Source: Acidobacteriota bacterium
GTDB lineage: Bacteria; Acidobacteriota; Terriglobia; 20CM-2-55-15
Reading direction: 5' to 3'
Assembly: GCA_023265365.1 (NCBI GenBank)
Contig: JAHFTY010000008.1
Span: 1-46,628 of the forward strand
Length of the DNA: 46,628 bases
How positions within the stretch are numbered: position 1 is the first letter of the stretch; every line of letters starts with the position of its first letter. The notes under the pieces were generated by a model, which saw only the letters and a program-made list of their open reading frames with translations, was not told where the DNA came from and searched no databases. Both the position numbers and the translations under genes were made by a program. This document shows, one piece after another, positions 1 through 8,144 of this stretch.

Positions 1-216
1 ATCCAAGTTCCGGGAGAGCTGTGTTGGGATGATGGAACGCCATTGACCGAAAGCGAGGCCGCTGCCGTTCTTGATCGGATTTGCCGCACGCTCACACAGT
101 ACAAGAGGCGGCCATGCCGTAACGTGGTTGATGACAAGTTGTATGAACAGATAGCGGCTGCTCAACGGGCAAGGCGAACACGCGGGAGGGATTCGTCACA
201 GGCCGCCAATCAGTAA
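1..216 (+). CDS. Hypothetical protein, C-terminal part (5' end outside window)
   Basis: An open frame runs from the first base to a TAA at 214-216, giving 71 residues with no start inside the window. The peptide is soluble and charged, with a motif WDDGTPLTESEAA followed by a predicted helix and a basic C-terminus (QRARRTRGRD). The next gene starts 4 bases after this stop, so the two are probably co-transcribed. I do not recognise the family. Small tightly packed unknown genes like these are often effector or immunity genes, but nothing here proves that. Confidence 0.55.
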   Translation: MQVPGELCWDDGTPLTESEAAAVLDRICRTLTQYKRRPCRNVVDDKLYEQIAAAQRARRTRGRDSSQAANQ

Positions 217-220
217 CCCA

Positions 221-624
221 GTGAGCGTCAGCAAGACTGAGCCAGATCGGTTAAATGAAATGAACTTGGATAAGACCATTACGGCCGTGCTTGCCTTACC
301 GCACTCAGTTTGTTCTTCAGAGGATAAGTCTCTGCGTACCCTTTTGGAGGAGAGCGGTTACTTTGATTGTCATGAAAAGGTTTCAGAGGAACGCATTAGA
401 CGATCGATCGCCAGAGATCCGAACCTGATTCGTGAGTGGATGGAATTCTCGGAGAATAAGCGCAGCAACGAGGGATGGTATTTGAGAATGAGCAGGAACG
501 GCGGTTTCATAGTGGTTACATGTCGTCAAAACTTGCGGTTGTTGATTCGACAGAATACTCAAGCTCACTGGACGCCGTCGCATCCTTCGTCAAGCGGGAA
601 ATTGAGGCGATCAGAAATGGATAA
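221..624 (+). pseudogene. Small unknown protein, apparently frameshifted near 481
   Basis: The frame starts at GTG 221 (ATG at 260 is an alternative) and encodes a plausible soluble protein up to the motif EWMEFSENKRSNEGWY at about 478. Read straight on, the sequence becomes compositionally odd. If one T is restored in the TATTT run at 479-483, the protein continues as FENEQERRFHSGYMSSKLAV and ends at TAA 622-624 with a natural-looking helix (DAVASFVKREIEAIRNG). I therefore read this as one gene of about 135 residues with a 1-nt deletion, either real or a sequencing error. The longer open frame to 1021 would fuse it artificially to the next gene. Function unknown. The segment of the form W..(Y/F)SE(D/N)KR..EGWY recalls small bacterial proteins found near immunity genes, but that is from memory only. 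Confidence 0.45.
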
Positions 625-673
625 ACGACTTGCCCCTTGTTCTCAACAAGGTCGCGAATCGAAGGTACTGACA

Positions 674-1021
674 ATGACAAGGGTTCTATTGACGCTTGTT
701 GACCCATGGGATTTCGTCTCATCTGTGGGTGCCGGGCCGTATCGTGGAACAATTCGGAAGGTCGGTTCAGATAAACGGAGTCGACCGGCAATCCTTCTGG
801 AACTTGATTTCCCTCTTGAGATTTCCCGTGGGAGCTACCGATATTTTGTCGCTACCGCTCGTCATGACCGGAGCGATCTCGGGAATCTTCAAGCCGGAAC
901 AACGGTCGGGGTCAATGTCCTCCACTTGCCGGAAAACCGCCTAAACGACCCGGATCTTTTTGAGATGGCGTGGTGGCGTGGTGGACCCGGCGTCCTGATT
1001 GCAGACCTTCACGTTGAATAA
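674..1021 (+). CDS. Hypothetical protein, 115 aa
   Basis: The ATG at 674 is preceded by an AGG at 663-665, at a workable Shine-Dalgarno distance, and the frame stops at 1019-1021. The product starts MTRVLLTLVDPWDFVSSVG and is a beta-rich soluble protein without a signal peptide or membrane segment. It contains RPAILLELDFPL and ends in WWRGGPGVLIADLHVE. I do not recognise the family. I prefer this start to the upstream in-frame GTG at 221 because the intervening residues (QAHWTPSHPSSSGKLRR and following) look like out-of-frame reading of the preceding gene. It is third in a same-strand run of small unknown genes. Confidence 0.5.
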   Translation: MTRVLLTLVDPWDFVSSVGAGPYRGTIRKVGSDKRSRPAILLELDFPLEISRGSYRYFVATARHDRSDLGNLQAGTTVGVNVLHLPENRLNDPDLFEMAWWRGGPGVLIADLHVE

Positions 1022-1070
1022 TCTCCAACCCAAAACTCGATGATCTGTCGGGTCGGATGAGTACGGACCA

Positions 1071-2225
1071 TTACTGTTTAAGCATGAAATTCCGGAATCT
1101 TTCGAGGGCGCTTCGGAGCGTCTTTTCCGAAGCGGCGAAGCAGAGGCGCATGTAGCCTTCGCCTGACGGTCCGAACGCGACGCCGGGCGCCATGGCGACG
1201 CCGCCTTCGGTGACCAGGCGCCGGGCCAGGGTTGCCGAATCCTTCAGGCCTTCAATCTGAGGGAACGCGTAGAAGGCGCCTTCGGGATCGGGCAGCGACA
1301 CGCCCGGAATTTCCGCAAGCTCCTTCATGACAAGAGCGCGGCCCTTTGCGTAATCGGCGCGCAACTGGGCCACGTACGGTTCGCCGTCCCGCAGTGCGAC
1401 AATCGTCGCCTGTTGAGTCATGGTCGCCGGATTCGACGTGACGAACTCCGCGGCTTTCGTCATCAGCCCGATCAGCCGTTCGTTTCCGATCGACCATCCC
1501 AGGCGCCAGCCCGTCATGTTGTAGGCTTTCGACAATCCATTCACCACGAGCACATGTTCCAGTTCCGGATCGAACCTCGCAATCGACGGCGCGACATTCT
1601 GCTCGAAGCAGAGCCGCTCGTAGATCTCGTCGCTCAGGATCACGAGGCCGTGCTTTCTGGCGAGTTCGACGAGGGCCTTTTGTTCATCGGCGCGGATGAC
1701 CCAGCCCGTCGGATTCGAGGGACTGTTCAGGATCAGCATCCGCGTGTTCCTGTCGATCGCCGCGCGCACCCGGTCCAGATCCAGGCGGAACCGGTGGCCG
1801 TCCCTCACCAGCGAGACCAGCCGCGCCTCGGCGCCGCACATCTCCACGCAGGTTGCGAAAATGGCATATGTGGGCGAGATCACAATGGCGTTGTCCCCCG
1901 GACCGACGCACGTCCGAACGCCGACGAAGATGCCGGCAGATGCGCCGACCGTGCCCAGAACGTTCGGGACATCCGCACGAACGCCCTGAAGCTCATGGAA
2001 TTTTGAAGCGATCGCTTCCCGAAAGTCCCGGCTGCCGGCGGTATGCGTATAGCCGGTGTGTCCTGCGAGCGTTGCGTCGTAAGCCGCCCGGCAGATGAAT
2101 TCCGGGGTTGGCTGATCCGACTCTCCGTAGCAGATCTTCACGACATCGGGAAGAGTCTCCGCGAGCGCGGAGATCGAGATCATCGGCGACTCTTTGACTT
2201 GAAGGACTTCAGGTCTGCATTGCAT
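1071..2225 (-). CDS. PLP-dependent class I/II aminotransferase (aspartate aminotransferase-like)
   Basis: A fold-type I aminotransferase that should move an amino group between an amino acid and a 2-oxoacid in the cytoplasm. Visible hallmarks are the substrate-binding segment CYGESDQPTPEF (about residues 32-43), GYTHTAGSRDFREAIA, the NSPSNPTG motif (about 167-174), SDEIYE (about 198-203) and the PLP-binding Lys233 in NGLSKAYNMTGWR. The length of 384 aa fits the family. The first in-frame start leaves only about ten residues before the VKESP motif, so a slightly different start is possible. It is distinct from the second aminotransferase at 40240. Substrate specificity cannot be read from the sequence. 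It lies downstream of the sulfite-oxidase-like gene on the same strand with a hairpin between them, so they are probably separate units. Confidence 0.85.
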   Translation of the reverse strand: MQCRPEVLQVKESPMISISALAETLPDVVKICYGESDQPTPEFICRAAYDATLAGHTGYTHTAGSRDFREAIASKFHELQGVRADVPNVLGTVGASAGIFVGVRTCVGPGDNAIVISPTYAIFATCVEMCGAEARLVSLVRDGHRFRLDLDRVRAAIDRNTRMLILNSPSNPTGWVIRADEQKALVELARKHGLVILSDEIYERLCFEQNVAPSIARFDPELEHVLVVNGLSKAYNMTGWRLGWSIGNERLIGLMTKAAEFVTSNPATMTQQATIVALRDGEPYVAQLRADYAKGRALVMKELAEIPGVSLPDPEGAFYAFPQIEGLKDSATLARRLVTEGGVAMAPGVAFGPSGEGYMRLCFAASEKTLRSALERFRNFMLKQ

Positions 2226-2261
2226 AGGGCGGATGTGATGTTCCGTGGGCTTTAATCCAAC

Positions 2262-2303
2262 GGACTACAGCGCCTGGTTCCGCAGAACCGGATTCTGTAG
2301 TCC
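2262..2303 (-). terminator. Hairpin between sulfite-oxidase-like gene and aminotransferase
   Basis: GGACTACAG (2262-2270) pairs perfectly with CTGTAGTCC (2295-2303). An inner GGTTC/GAACC pair lies inside the loop. It sits 11 bases after the stop of the upstream gene on the minus strand. No strong T-tract follows, so a Rho-independent terminator is plausible but not certain. Confidence 0.4.
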
Positions 2304-2314
2304 GGAGGTTTTGG

Positions 2315-3481
2315 TTACGAGGCGATCATGACCTTTCGAGGATGCTGCGAATTGTCTTCCAGGAAGGATTTCTTGGTTTCCAGGTCTTTTTCCGTCGGCT
2401 GCACGGCGCCATTGGCGTCGGTGACTTTTGAAACCAGCGTGTGTTCTCCCGGAGTGGCGCCGTTCCAGATGTAGGTGTAGAACTTCCACGAGTACTTCCC
2501 CGTCGTGGATGCATCCGCCGTTGCCGGCTGCCATGTACCGTCATCCACTTTCAATTCCACCGATTTGATCGGCGTTCCGTCATTCAGCACCACGACCAGC
2601 ACCTTGTGGCGGCTTCCCTCTTTCGTCACGCGCGCGACAAACGACTTCAGGTTCATGTGCGTCACGGAGGTTTCCTTCCACTTCATTTCGCCGTCGATCA
2701 TCTCGCCCTTCAGTGTGCGATACCAGCGCGCCTGGAATTTGCCGAGATACTGATCTTCCTGAACGTGGATCTGCGAAAGCCATTTCACGTTCGCGACTCC
2801 GTACCAGCCCGGCACGATGAGACGCAACGGGAAGCCCTGATGCTTCGTGAGCGGTTCGCCGTTCAACGCCCATGCCAGAAAGGGTTCCGCGGACATCGCC
2901 TTTTCGCGATTCAGGCTTCGTCCGAACTGCTGGTCGAGCGTGAATTTCTGCGTGCGCCACTCAATCTCTTCCTGGCCGTGATCCGCGCCGAAGAAAACGA
3001 ACTCGCGCGCCGGCGCCTGGACTCCCGCCGAATCGAGAACCGACTTCAGCGAAACGCCCGTCCAACGGCCATTGCCGATGAGGCCCTGCACGGGCCGCCG
3101 GTTGCCGGAACATTCGAAGCCCGCGATCAGCTCGGCGCTCGCCATTTTTTTCAGATCGTCGAGCGACAACGATTTCGGCCGATCGACGAAGCCGGTCACT
3201 TTCAGTCGAAACGCCACCGGATCCACATCGGGATGACCGTAATGCTGGGTGGTGAAGAACTGATCCTTCGGGGTGAACGTGCCGTTGATCTTTCGCGTCT
3301 CGACCAGGCGCCGGTCCACGGCGGGGTTCGGGTTGAAATTATCGGGGAACTCCGTGAAGGGAACCACCGTCTCGCCCTGTGCGAGAGCTGGAATCGCCCA
3401 CTCCGGAATGCCCAGTAAACTCAGTCCGGCCAGCGCGAGACTTCCCTTCAGGATTTCACGTCGAGTGTTCTTTTGAGTCAT
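2315..3481 (-). CDS. Sulfite-oxidase-family molybdopterin oxidoreductase, Tat-exported
   Basis: Encodes 388 aa. The start is the ATG at 3481 because AAGGAG lies just upstream on the minus strand; the frame is open further but that part looks non-coding. The N-terminus has a twin-arginine signal (TRREILKGSLALAGLSLLG, cleavage near ALAQ). Residues about 75-230 form the oxidoreductase molybdopterin-binding domain, with the cofactor-ligating Cys124 in GFECSGNRRP and GFPLRLIVPGWYGVANVKW. The C-terminal 120 residues match the Mo-co dimerisation (Ig-like) domain. The family oxidises sulfite or related substrates in the periplasm. No heme domain and no cytochrome c gene is adjacent, so the electron acceptor is unknown. 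Confidence 0.88.
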   Translation of the reverse strand: MTQKNTRREILKGSLALAGLSLLGIPEWAIPALAQGETVVPFTEFPDNFNPNPAVDRRLVETRKINGTFTPKDQFFTTQHYGHPDVDPVAFRLKVTGFVDRPKSLSLDDLKKMASAELIAGFECSGNRRPVQGLIGNGRWTGVSLKSVLDSAGVQAPAREFVFFGADHGQEEIEWRTQKFTLDQQFGRSLNREKAMSAEPFLAWALNGEPLTKHQGFPLRLIVPGWYGVANVKWLSQIHVQEDQYLGKFQARWYRTLKGEMIDGEMKWKETSVTHMNLKSFVARVTKEGSRHKVLVVVLNDGTPIKSVELKVDDGTWQPATADASTTGKYSWKFYTYIWNGATPGEHTLVSKVTDANGAVQPTEKDLETKKSFLEDNSQHPRKVMIAS

Positions 3482-3575
3482 GTTCGGCTCCTTTGCTCGC
3501 GACATCTTACAATTTCTTGCTAACCTCGCCCAACCTTTCCGGTAATAACAGTGTCCTTTCCCCTTGGAGGTGGCG

Positions 3576-4657
3576 ATGCTGCAGGACTTGAAATATGCAA
3601 TCCGCATGTTGTTTCAGACGAAAGGCCGGACTGCTGTGGTTCTGGTGTCACTCGCGCTGGGGATCGGCGCGAATACCGCGCTTTTCTGCGGCGTCAATGG
3701 AATGTTGTTGCGGACGGTCGCGGTAACAAATCCGGAGTCCCTGGTTCGGCTGAGGTGGGCGCGTCGTCTATGAGGGAAAGGCGGAAATCGCAACTTCGCT
3801 CATCGTGTCCGGCAACTATTTCCAGGTTCTCCAGGTTCCGGCGCTGATCGGACGGACGCTGAGTCCCGATGATGACAACGATGCCGCGCCTCCCGTCGCC
3901 GTAATCAGCCATGGTTACTGGGAAGAACTGGACATCGTTCATCGCCTCGATTACTCCGGAACAGCGCTGGTTGTCGAGAAACCGGAACAGGACGGCCCTT
4001 CCTCATCTCGAGGTGGACTCCGCGGCCCGGGGCATCTATGACGTCGGACCGGACACGCGCAAGTCCGCGATGATCCTCAGCGTGGTCGTCGGTCCGGTGC
4101 TGGTGATCGTCTGCCTGAACGTCGCCAATCTTCTGCTGTCGCGAGCCGCGGCACGCCACAGGGAGACCTCGGTCCGGTTGTCGATGGGGGCGACGCGCTT
4201 CCGTCTGGTCCGGCAGCTACTGACCGAAAGCCTGCTGCTGGCGTTTGCCGACGGAATACTGGGCATCCTCGTCGGTTACTGGAGCCGGCAGCTCCTTCCC
4301 TTTGGACGGCAGGCGCCACTGGACTGGCACGTCTGTGCATTCACGGCCTTCCTTTGTCTTGTGACCGGAGTCGCGTTCGGTCTTTTTCCTGCTCTCCGCA
4401 CAACCCGCGCGAACGTAACGGCGTCCATGAAGGAGAACAGCCGAAGCGTCGTACGATCGCGCACGTTCCTGAGCAAGGCGCTGCTGGCGGTTCAGGTCGC
4501 CATTTCGATCGTCGTATTGATTGGCGCGGGTTTGTTTTTACGGACGCTGCGGAATCTGCGCAGCGTGGAAGTCGGATTCAACACGCAGAACCTGGTGATT
4601 TTCGGCGTGAATCCCAGGCTGAACGGTTACGACGCCGTGCGCATGGGCGGTCTCTAG
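3576..4657 (+). pseudogene. Decayed ADOP/MacB-FtsX-type ABC permease
   Basis: Three collinear pieces of one permease in different frames. First, 3576-3773 starts at an ATG with TTGGAGG upstream and gives the N-terminal membrane segment (MLQDLKYAIRMLF, VSLALGIGANTALF), ending in a premature TGA at 3771. Second, about 3775-3935 gives the MacB periplasmic segment ([33 protein letters not shown]). Third, about 4010-4657 gives the FtsX core (SARGIYD, VIVCLNVANLLLSRAAARHRE, VRLSMGATRFRLVRQLLTES, GLFPALRTT). Segments between the pieces and the whole second half of the usual ~800 aa protein are missing. The coding similarity stops about 20 bases before repeat copy A. ADOP permeases are typical of Acidobacteriota. 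This copy cannot make a full transporter. Confidence 0.82.
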
Positions 4658-4674
4658 CTAGCTAGGATCAGACC

Positions 4675-4988
4675 GGCTTTGCACAAAAAGTCGCAGGAGG
4701 AAGAAATTTCCCCGCCTTGGCCAATGCGGGGTGCCGCCGAGCGGCGGGGCGGTACGTTCAACAGTCGATTCTTGAACAACACCACCCCGGCGCTTCGCGC
4801 CACTCCTCGTTGAGGAGGGGAAAACGCTTTTCCTCGATTTCGCTTATTGGGACTCCGATCCAGACGAAGTTCGCCGATAAGGGCGTTCTCGGAAAACCCT
4901 TTTCCGATTTCGCTTCATTGGGACAGCAGTGCCTCAACGAGGAGACATCTGAGTTGTTTTCTCGTCCTGCGACTTTTTGTGCAAAGCC
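4675..4988. repeat. MITE-like repeat, copy A (314 bp)
   Basis: A 24-bp perfect terminal inverted repeat: 4675-4698 (GGCTTTGCACAAAAAGTCGC...) is the exact reverse complement of 4965-4988. Inside are the palindromic modules shared with the other copies: an imperfect CCCCGCCTTGGCCAATGCGGGG, the CCCCGGCGCTTCGCGCC hairpin, the CTCCTCGTTGAGGAG palindrome, and two related GGAAAACSCTTTTCC/ATTGGGAC units. It has no convincing coding content. It lies directly beyond the broken 3' end of the permease pseudogene. Confidence 0.8.
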
Positions 4989-5192
4989 TCGCGAGGCAGC
5001 GGAAACATTGGGAAACCTCGGCGTGCTCGAACTCCACGCCAAACACGATGACCGGCCGAACATCCCGGGTTGGCGACTTTACAGCGGCCGCATTCCGCAA
5101 GTGGGGACGAGCCATGCGGAAAAAGCTAAACTACTAACGCATCAAGCAACAGTTCGAGTCTCAACAAAACCTTTTCCGGGGAGCAAAGCAGC
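4989..5192. other. Intergenic stretch, nothing recognised
   Basis: About 200 bases between repeat copy A and the VOC gene. I see no recognisable coding similarity, RNA gene or strong promoter. A purine-rich GGGGAG sits about ten bases before the ATG of the VOC gene and may be its ribosome binding site. Confidence 0.4.
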
Positions 5193-5651
5193 ATGAAGAA
5201 CACACCCAAAGGATGGCCAAGAGTCAGTCCGGCGATCTTCTACGACGATGCGGCGGGCGCGATCGACTGGTTGTGCCGCGCCTTCGGCTTCGAGGTCCGC
5301 ATCAAGGTCGCGGGCGACAAAGGACGCATCGAACACTCCGAACTCGTCATCGGCGATGGCGTGGTCATGGTCGCGTCCAGCAACACGGATGCGCAGCCGC
5401 GGCTGCCGTTCAAAGCGCACTACAAGAGTCCCAGATCGCTCGGCGGCGCGACTACGCAGTCGCTGATGGTCTACATCGACGATGCCGAAGCACATTTCGC
5501 GCGCGCCAAAGCGGCAGGCGCCGGGATTTTCATGGAACCTTCGGTGCATGACTACGGCGACGACTACTGGGCGGACCGGAGCTATGGAGCCATCGATATT
5601 GAAGGCCACCATTGGTGGTTCACCGAGCGGATTCGCGATCCCAAGAGCTGA
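5193..5651 (+). CDS. VOC-superfamily (glyoxalase/PhnB-like) protein
   Basis: 152 aa with no signal peptide, so cytoplasmic. The sequence has the paired beta-alpha-beta-beta-beta modules of the vicinal oxygen chelate fold: SPAIFYDDAAGAIDWLCRAFGFE (residues about 12-34) opens module one, and MVYIDDAEAHFARAKAAGA (about 92-110) opens module two. It ends with DRSYGAIDIEGHHWWFTE, the usual C-terminal strand of the PhnB/bleomycin-resistance-like branch. VOC proteins bind metals and act on very diverse substrates or bind antibiotics, so the role cannot be assigned. It is a single gene between repeat copy A and a convergent minus-strand gene. Confidence 0.82.
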   Translation: MKNTPKGWPRVSPAIFYDDAAGAIDWLCRAFGFEVRIKVAGDKGRIEHSELVIGDGVVMVASSNTDAQPRLPFKAHYKSPRSLGGATTQSLMVYIDDAEAHFARAKAAGAGIFMEPSVHDYGDDYWADRSYGAIDIEGHHWWFTERIRDPKS

Positions 5652-5691
5652 TGGCGGCGCCAAATCTCGACTCCACATCTGAATGCCCGGG

Positions 5692-6240
5692 CTAACTCAC
5701 GACGGCGCCTGCCGGAACGCCCGGCGTTGGTTTCTTCCGCAAGATCGCCGCGGACATGACCGTCATGATCAAACCAACCGGAAACGGTTCGACAAACGTA
5801 ATAGCCGCGTTGAAAAGCGGGTTCTGGTAGAGCCGCTTGAAATTATTCATCCGCACCACCTCGGCCTGCACCGTTTCCGGACTTGCGCCCGAAGCCTTCA
5901 ATCTGTCGATACTCACCGCGACGTACTGGTCCATGAACCCGGCCATGAAATGCATCTTGAAATACAGGATCTCCCAGGTCGCCACGTAGCAGAGACATGA
6001 AATCACCGTGATCAGAATGCCGACCGAGAATGCCCGCCCGAAGGTGATGGTTCCTCCCGCGACATTGTCCCGATAGGAACGGATCCCAAAAAACACGAAC
6101 AGGAACGACACCACGATCGCGGTGTATCCGACTAACTCGCCTTTGTCTCCAATCCGGTCGATAAATGGGATCGTGACGAGCATCATCGCCGTCGAGATCG
6201 CGCCCGACATCAGTCCGAATTTAACGATTGTCTTCCTCAC
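5692..6240 (-). CDS. DUF4199-family integral membrane protein
   Basis: A small four-helix membrane protein. Hydrophobic stretches include KFGLMSGAISTAMMLVTIPF, GYTAIVVSFLFVFFGIRSYRD, GRAFSVGILITVISCLCYVATWEI and the C-terminal FPVGLIMTVMSAAILRKK. The GIRSYRDN...G.ITFGRAFSVGI segment is typical of DUF4199. I prefer the GTG at 6240 (MRKTIVKFG) because GGAGG lies 8 bases upstream on the minus strand; an ATG at 6291 would add 17 residues. Function is unknown. It is the last gene of a run MFS transporter - membrane LuxR regulator - DUF4199, suggesting a membrane signalling pair with the LuxR protein. Confidence 0.75.
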   Translation of the reverse strand: MRKTIVKFGLMSGAISTAMMLVTIPFIDRIGDKGELVGYTAIVVSFLFVFFGIRSYRDNVAGGTITFGRAFSVGILITVISCLCYVATWEILYFKMHFMAGFMDQYVAVSIDRLKASGASPETVQAEVVRMNNFKRLYQNPLFNAAITFVEPFPVGLIMTVMSAAILRKKPTPGVPAGAVVS

Positions 6241-6349
6241 CTGGCTGTCCTCCGCGGCCAAGATACGAGCCGGCGCGATTCCTGTCGTCATCCTTTCGGG
6301 TGATTTTCGAGGCTTTCGCCAAAAATCATCCCTTTGAGTGAGCGCTTGA

Positions 6350-6814
6350 TCAAGGTATCAGGCCAAGATCCTTTCCGATTTGGGCCGCCTGCGTCCGCCG
6401 CTTCGCTCCGAGTTTGTCAAAAAGCCGGCTCGAGTGGGTCTTTACCGTGTTTTCGCTGACGAACAGCTTGCCGGCGATCTCCCGGTTGCTCAGTCCTCCG
6501 GCAATCAGCCCAAGTATTTCGAGTTCGCGAGGTGTGATGCCGAGTTCCTCGCGCTTCGCCTCATTAACGGTAAACGGCCCGGTTGAGGGTACCAGTATCT
6601 CCCGGACCACCACTCGTGCCTCTTTCGTCGTCAGCCTCGACCCGAGCCAGATCCCGAGGCCGGCGAAGACCGTCGCGACCAGGCCGCCATAGATCTCGAG
6701 AGAATGCTCCACCACCAGAAAGCGGTATTCCACGAGTTTAAGGACGGCGATGAGCGACCCGCTCAAAAGTCCATAAATGAGGACGTGTTTCTTCACGTCA
6801 AGAACCGCTCTCAC
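6350..6814 (-). CDS. Membrane-tethered LuxR-type transcriptional regulator
   Basis: 154 aa starting at GTG 6814 (GTG at 6796 is an alternative giving MKKHVLIYG). Residues about 10-28 (HVLIYGLLSGSLIAVLKL) and 41-58 (IYGGLVATVFAGLGIWLG) are two membrane helices. Residues about 90-154 form a GerE/LuxR helix-turn-helix: ITPRELEILGLIAGGLSNRE followed by IAGKLFVSENTVKTHSSRLF. There is no receiver domain, so DNA binding is attached directly to the membrane. It begins 5 bases after the MFS transporter stop, which suggests translational coupling, and precedes the DUF4199 gene. The signal may be sensed in the membrane or through DUF4199; this is inference. Confidence 0.82.
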   Translation of the reverse strand: MRAVLDVKKHVLIYGLLSGSLIAVLKLVEYRFLVVEHSLEIYGGLVATVFAGLGIWLGSRLTTKEARVVVREILVPSTGPFTVNEAKREELGITPRELEILGLIAGGLSNREIAGKLFVSENTVKTHSSRLFDKLGAKRRTQAAQIGKDLGLIP

Positions 6815-6819
6815 GATTG

Positions 6820-8109
6820 TCAGTGGTCATCCAGATCACCGGTCTTGTCCTTTAGCATCGCCACGCAGACGAGGCTGATCAGGCCTGTGATCGCGAGGTA
6901 GACGGCGATCGAGAGTGACGTCCCATACGTTTTATACAACCACACCGCAACGATTGGCGCCGGGCCGCCCGCCGTCAGAGAAGCGAGTTGATAACCGAGC
7001 GACGCGCCGCTGTAGCGCCGGGATCCCGGGAAACTCTCGGCGATAAACGCGGCCTGCGGCCCGTATTGCAGGTCGTGGAGCGGCAGACCGAGCACGATCG
7101 CGAGAAAGACCAGGCCTGTCTGTCTTGTATCCAGCAGGGCGAAGTAGACGAACGGAAACACCATCATGACCAGGCATCCCGCCATCGTCGTCTTCCGGCG
7201 GCCGATCCGGTCGGAGAGATGGCCGAATAAAGGAATCGTCCCCATCGATATCAGCGACTGGATCATGACGAAGTTCAGCAGGGTGGTCCGATTGAAACCC
7301 AGCACCGTCGTGCCGTAGGTGAGCACGTACAGCGTGAAGATGTAGAACGGCGTCTGCTGCCCGGTACGAAGCAGCGCGGTCAGGATAACTTCCCGCCAGT
7401 TCCGCCGCAGTACCTCCGCCACCGGCATTTTTGCAACGCGGCCTTCCGCTTTGAGCCTGGCGAAAACAGGAGTCTCCAGAATTCCGATTCGAATATAGAG
7501 TCCGATGAAAATCAGGATGAAGCTGAGCAGAAACGGCACGCGCCATCCCCACTCGAGGAACTGGCCGGAAGTCGTCGACGCAGTCATGACGGCGATCGCG
7601 CCGTTCGCCATCACCATTCCCGCGGGAGCGCCGAATTGAGCGAAGCTCGTTGTAAAACCGCGGCGCTTCGCGTCGGTCCATTCGCCGGCGAGCAGCACCG
7701 ATCCGCCCCACTCGCCGCCGACGCCGATTCCCTGCATGACGCGGCCGAGCGTCAGCAGCACGGCGCCCCAGACCCCGATCGTCTCGTAGCCCGGAACAAA
7801 ACCGATTCCCATCGTCGCGGCGCCCATCAACAGGAGAGTCGCGATCAAGGACGCCTTGCGGCCGACCCGGTCGCCATAGTGGCCGAAAATCGCGGCGCCG
7901 ACGGGACGCGCCGCGAACCCGACAAAGTAGGTTGAGAACGAAAGCAGGGTGCCGACGAACGGATCCGACTGCGGAAAAAACTTCTGAGGAAAGACGAGGG
8001 CGGCCGCTATTCCGTAGAGGAAGAAATCGTACCACTCGATCGTGGTTCCCACGGCCGACGCAACCACGGCCCGGACCAGTTGCTGCCGCCGCTTCGTTTC
8101 ATCAAGCAT
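6820..8109 (-). CDS. MFS transporter, metabolite:H+ symporter (MHS) family
   Basis: 429 aa with about twelve membrane helices. The N-terminus VVASAVGTTIEWYDFFLYGIA is the signature start of the MHS branch (ProP, KgtP, ShiA relatives). HYGDRVGRKASL and HLSDRIGRRKTT are the two DRxGR loop 2-3/8-9 motifs, and GRVMQGIGVGGEWGGSVLLAGEW is the helix 4-5 signature. Such proteins import organic acids, betaines or aromatic acids with protons across the inner membrane. The substrate cannot be predicted. It lies between the phosphoesterase (upstream, 35-bp gap) and the LuxR regulator (5-bp gap), so the group may be one transcript. Confidence 0.88.
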   Translation of the reverse strand: MLDETKRRQQLVRAVVASAVGTTIEWYDFFLYGIAAALVFPQKFFPQSDPFVGTLLSFSTYFVGFAARPVGAAIFGHYGDRVGRKASLIATLLLMGAATMGIGFVPGYETIGVWGAVLLTLGRVMQGIGVGGEWGGSVLLAGEWTDAKRRGFTTSFAQFGAPAGMVMANGAIAVMTASTTSGQFLEWGWRVPFLLSFILIFIGLYIRIGILETPVFARLKAEGRVAKMPVAEVLRRNWREVILTALLRTGQQTPFYIFTLYVLTYGTTVLGFNRTTLLNFVMIQSLISMGTIPLFGHLSDRIGRRKTTMAGCLVMMVFPFVYFALLDTRQTGLVFLAIVLGLPLHDLQYGPQAAFIAESFPGSRRYSGASLGYQLASLTAGGPAPIVAVWLYKTYGTSLSIAVYLAITGLISLVCVAMLKDKTGDLDDH

Positions 8110-8144
8110 CGGTGATCACCCATGATTCAGACCGCAAAGAATGG

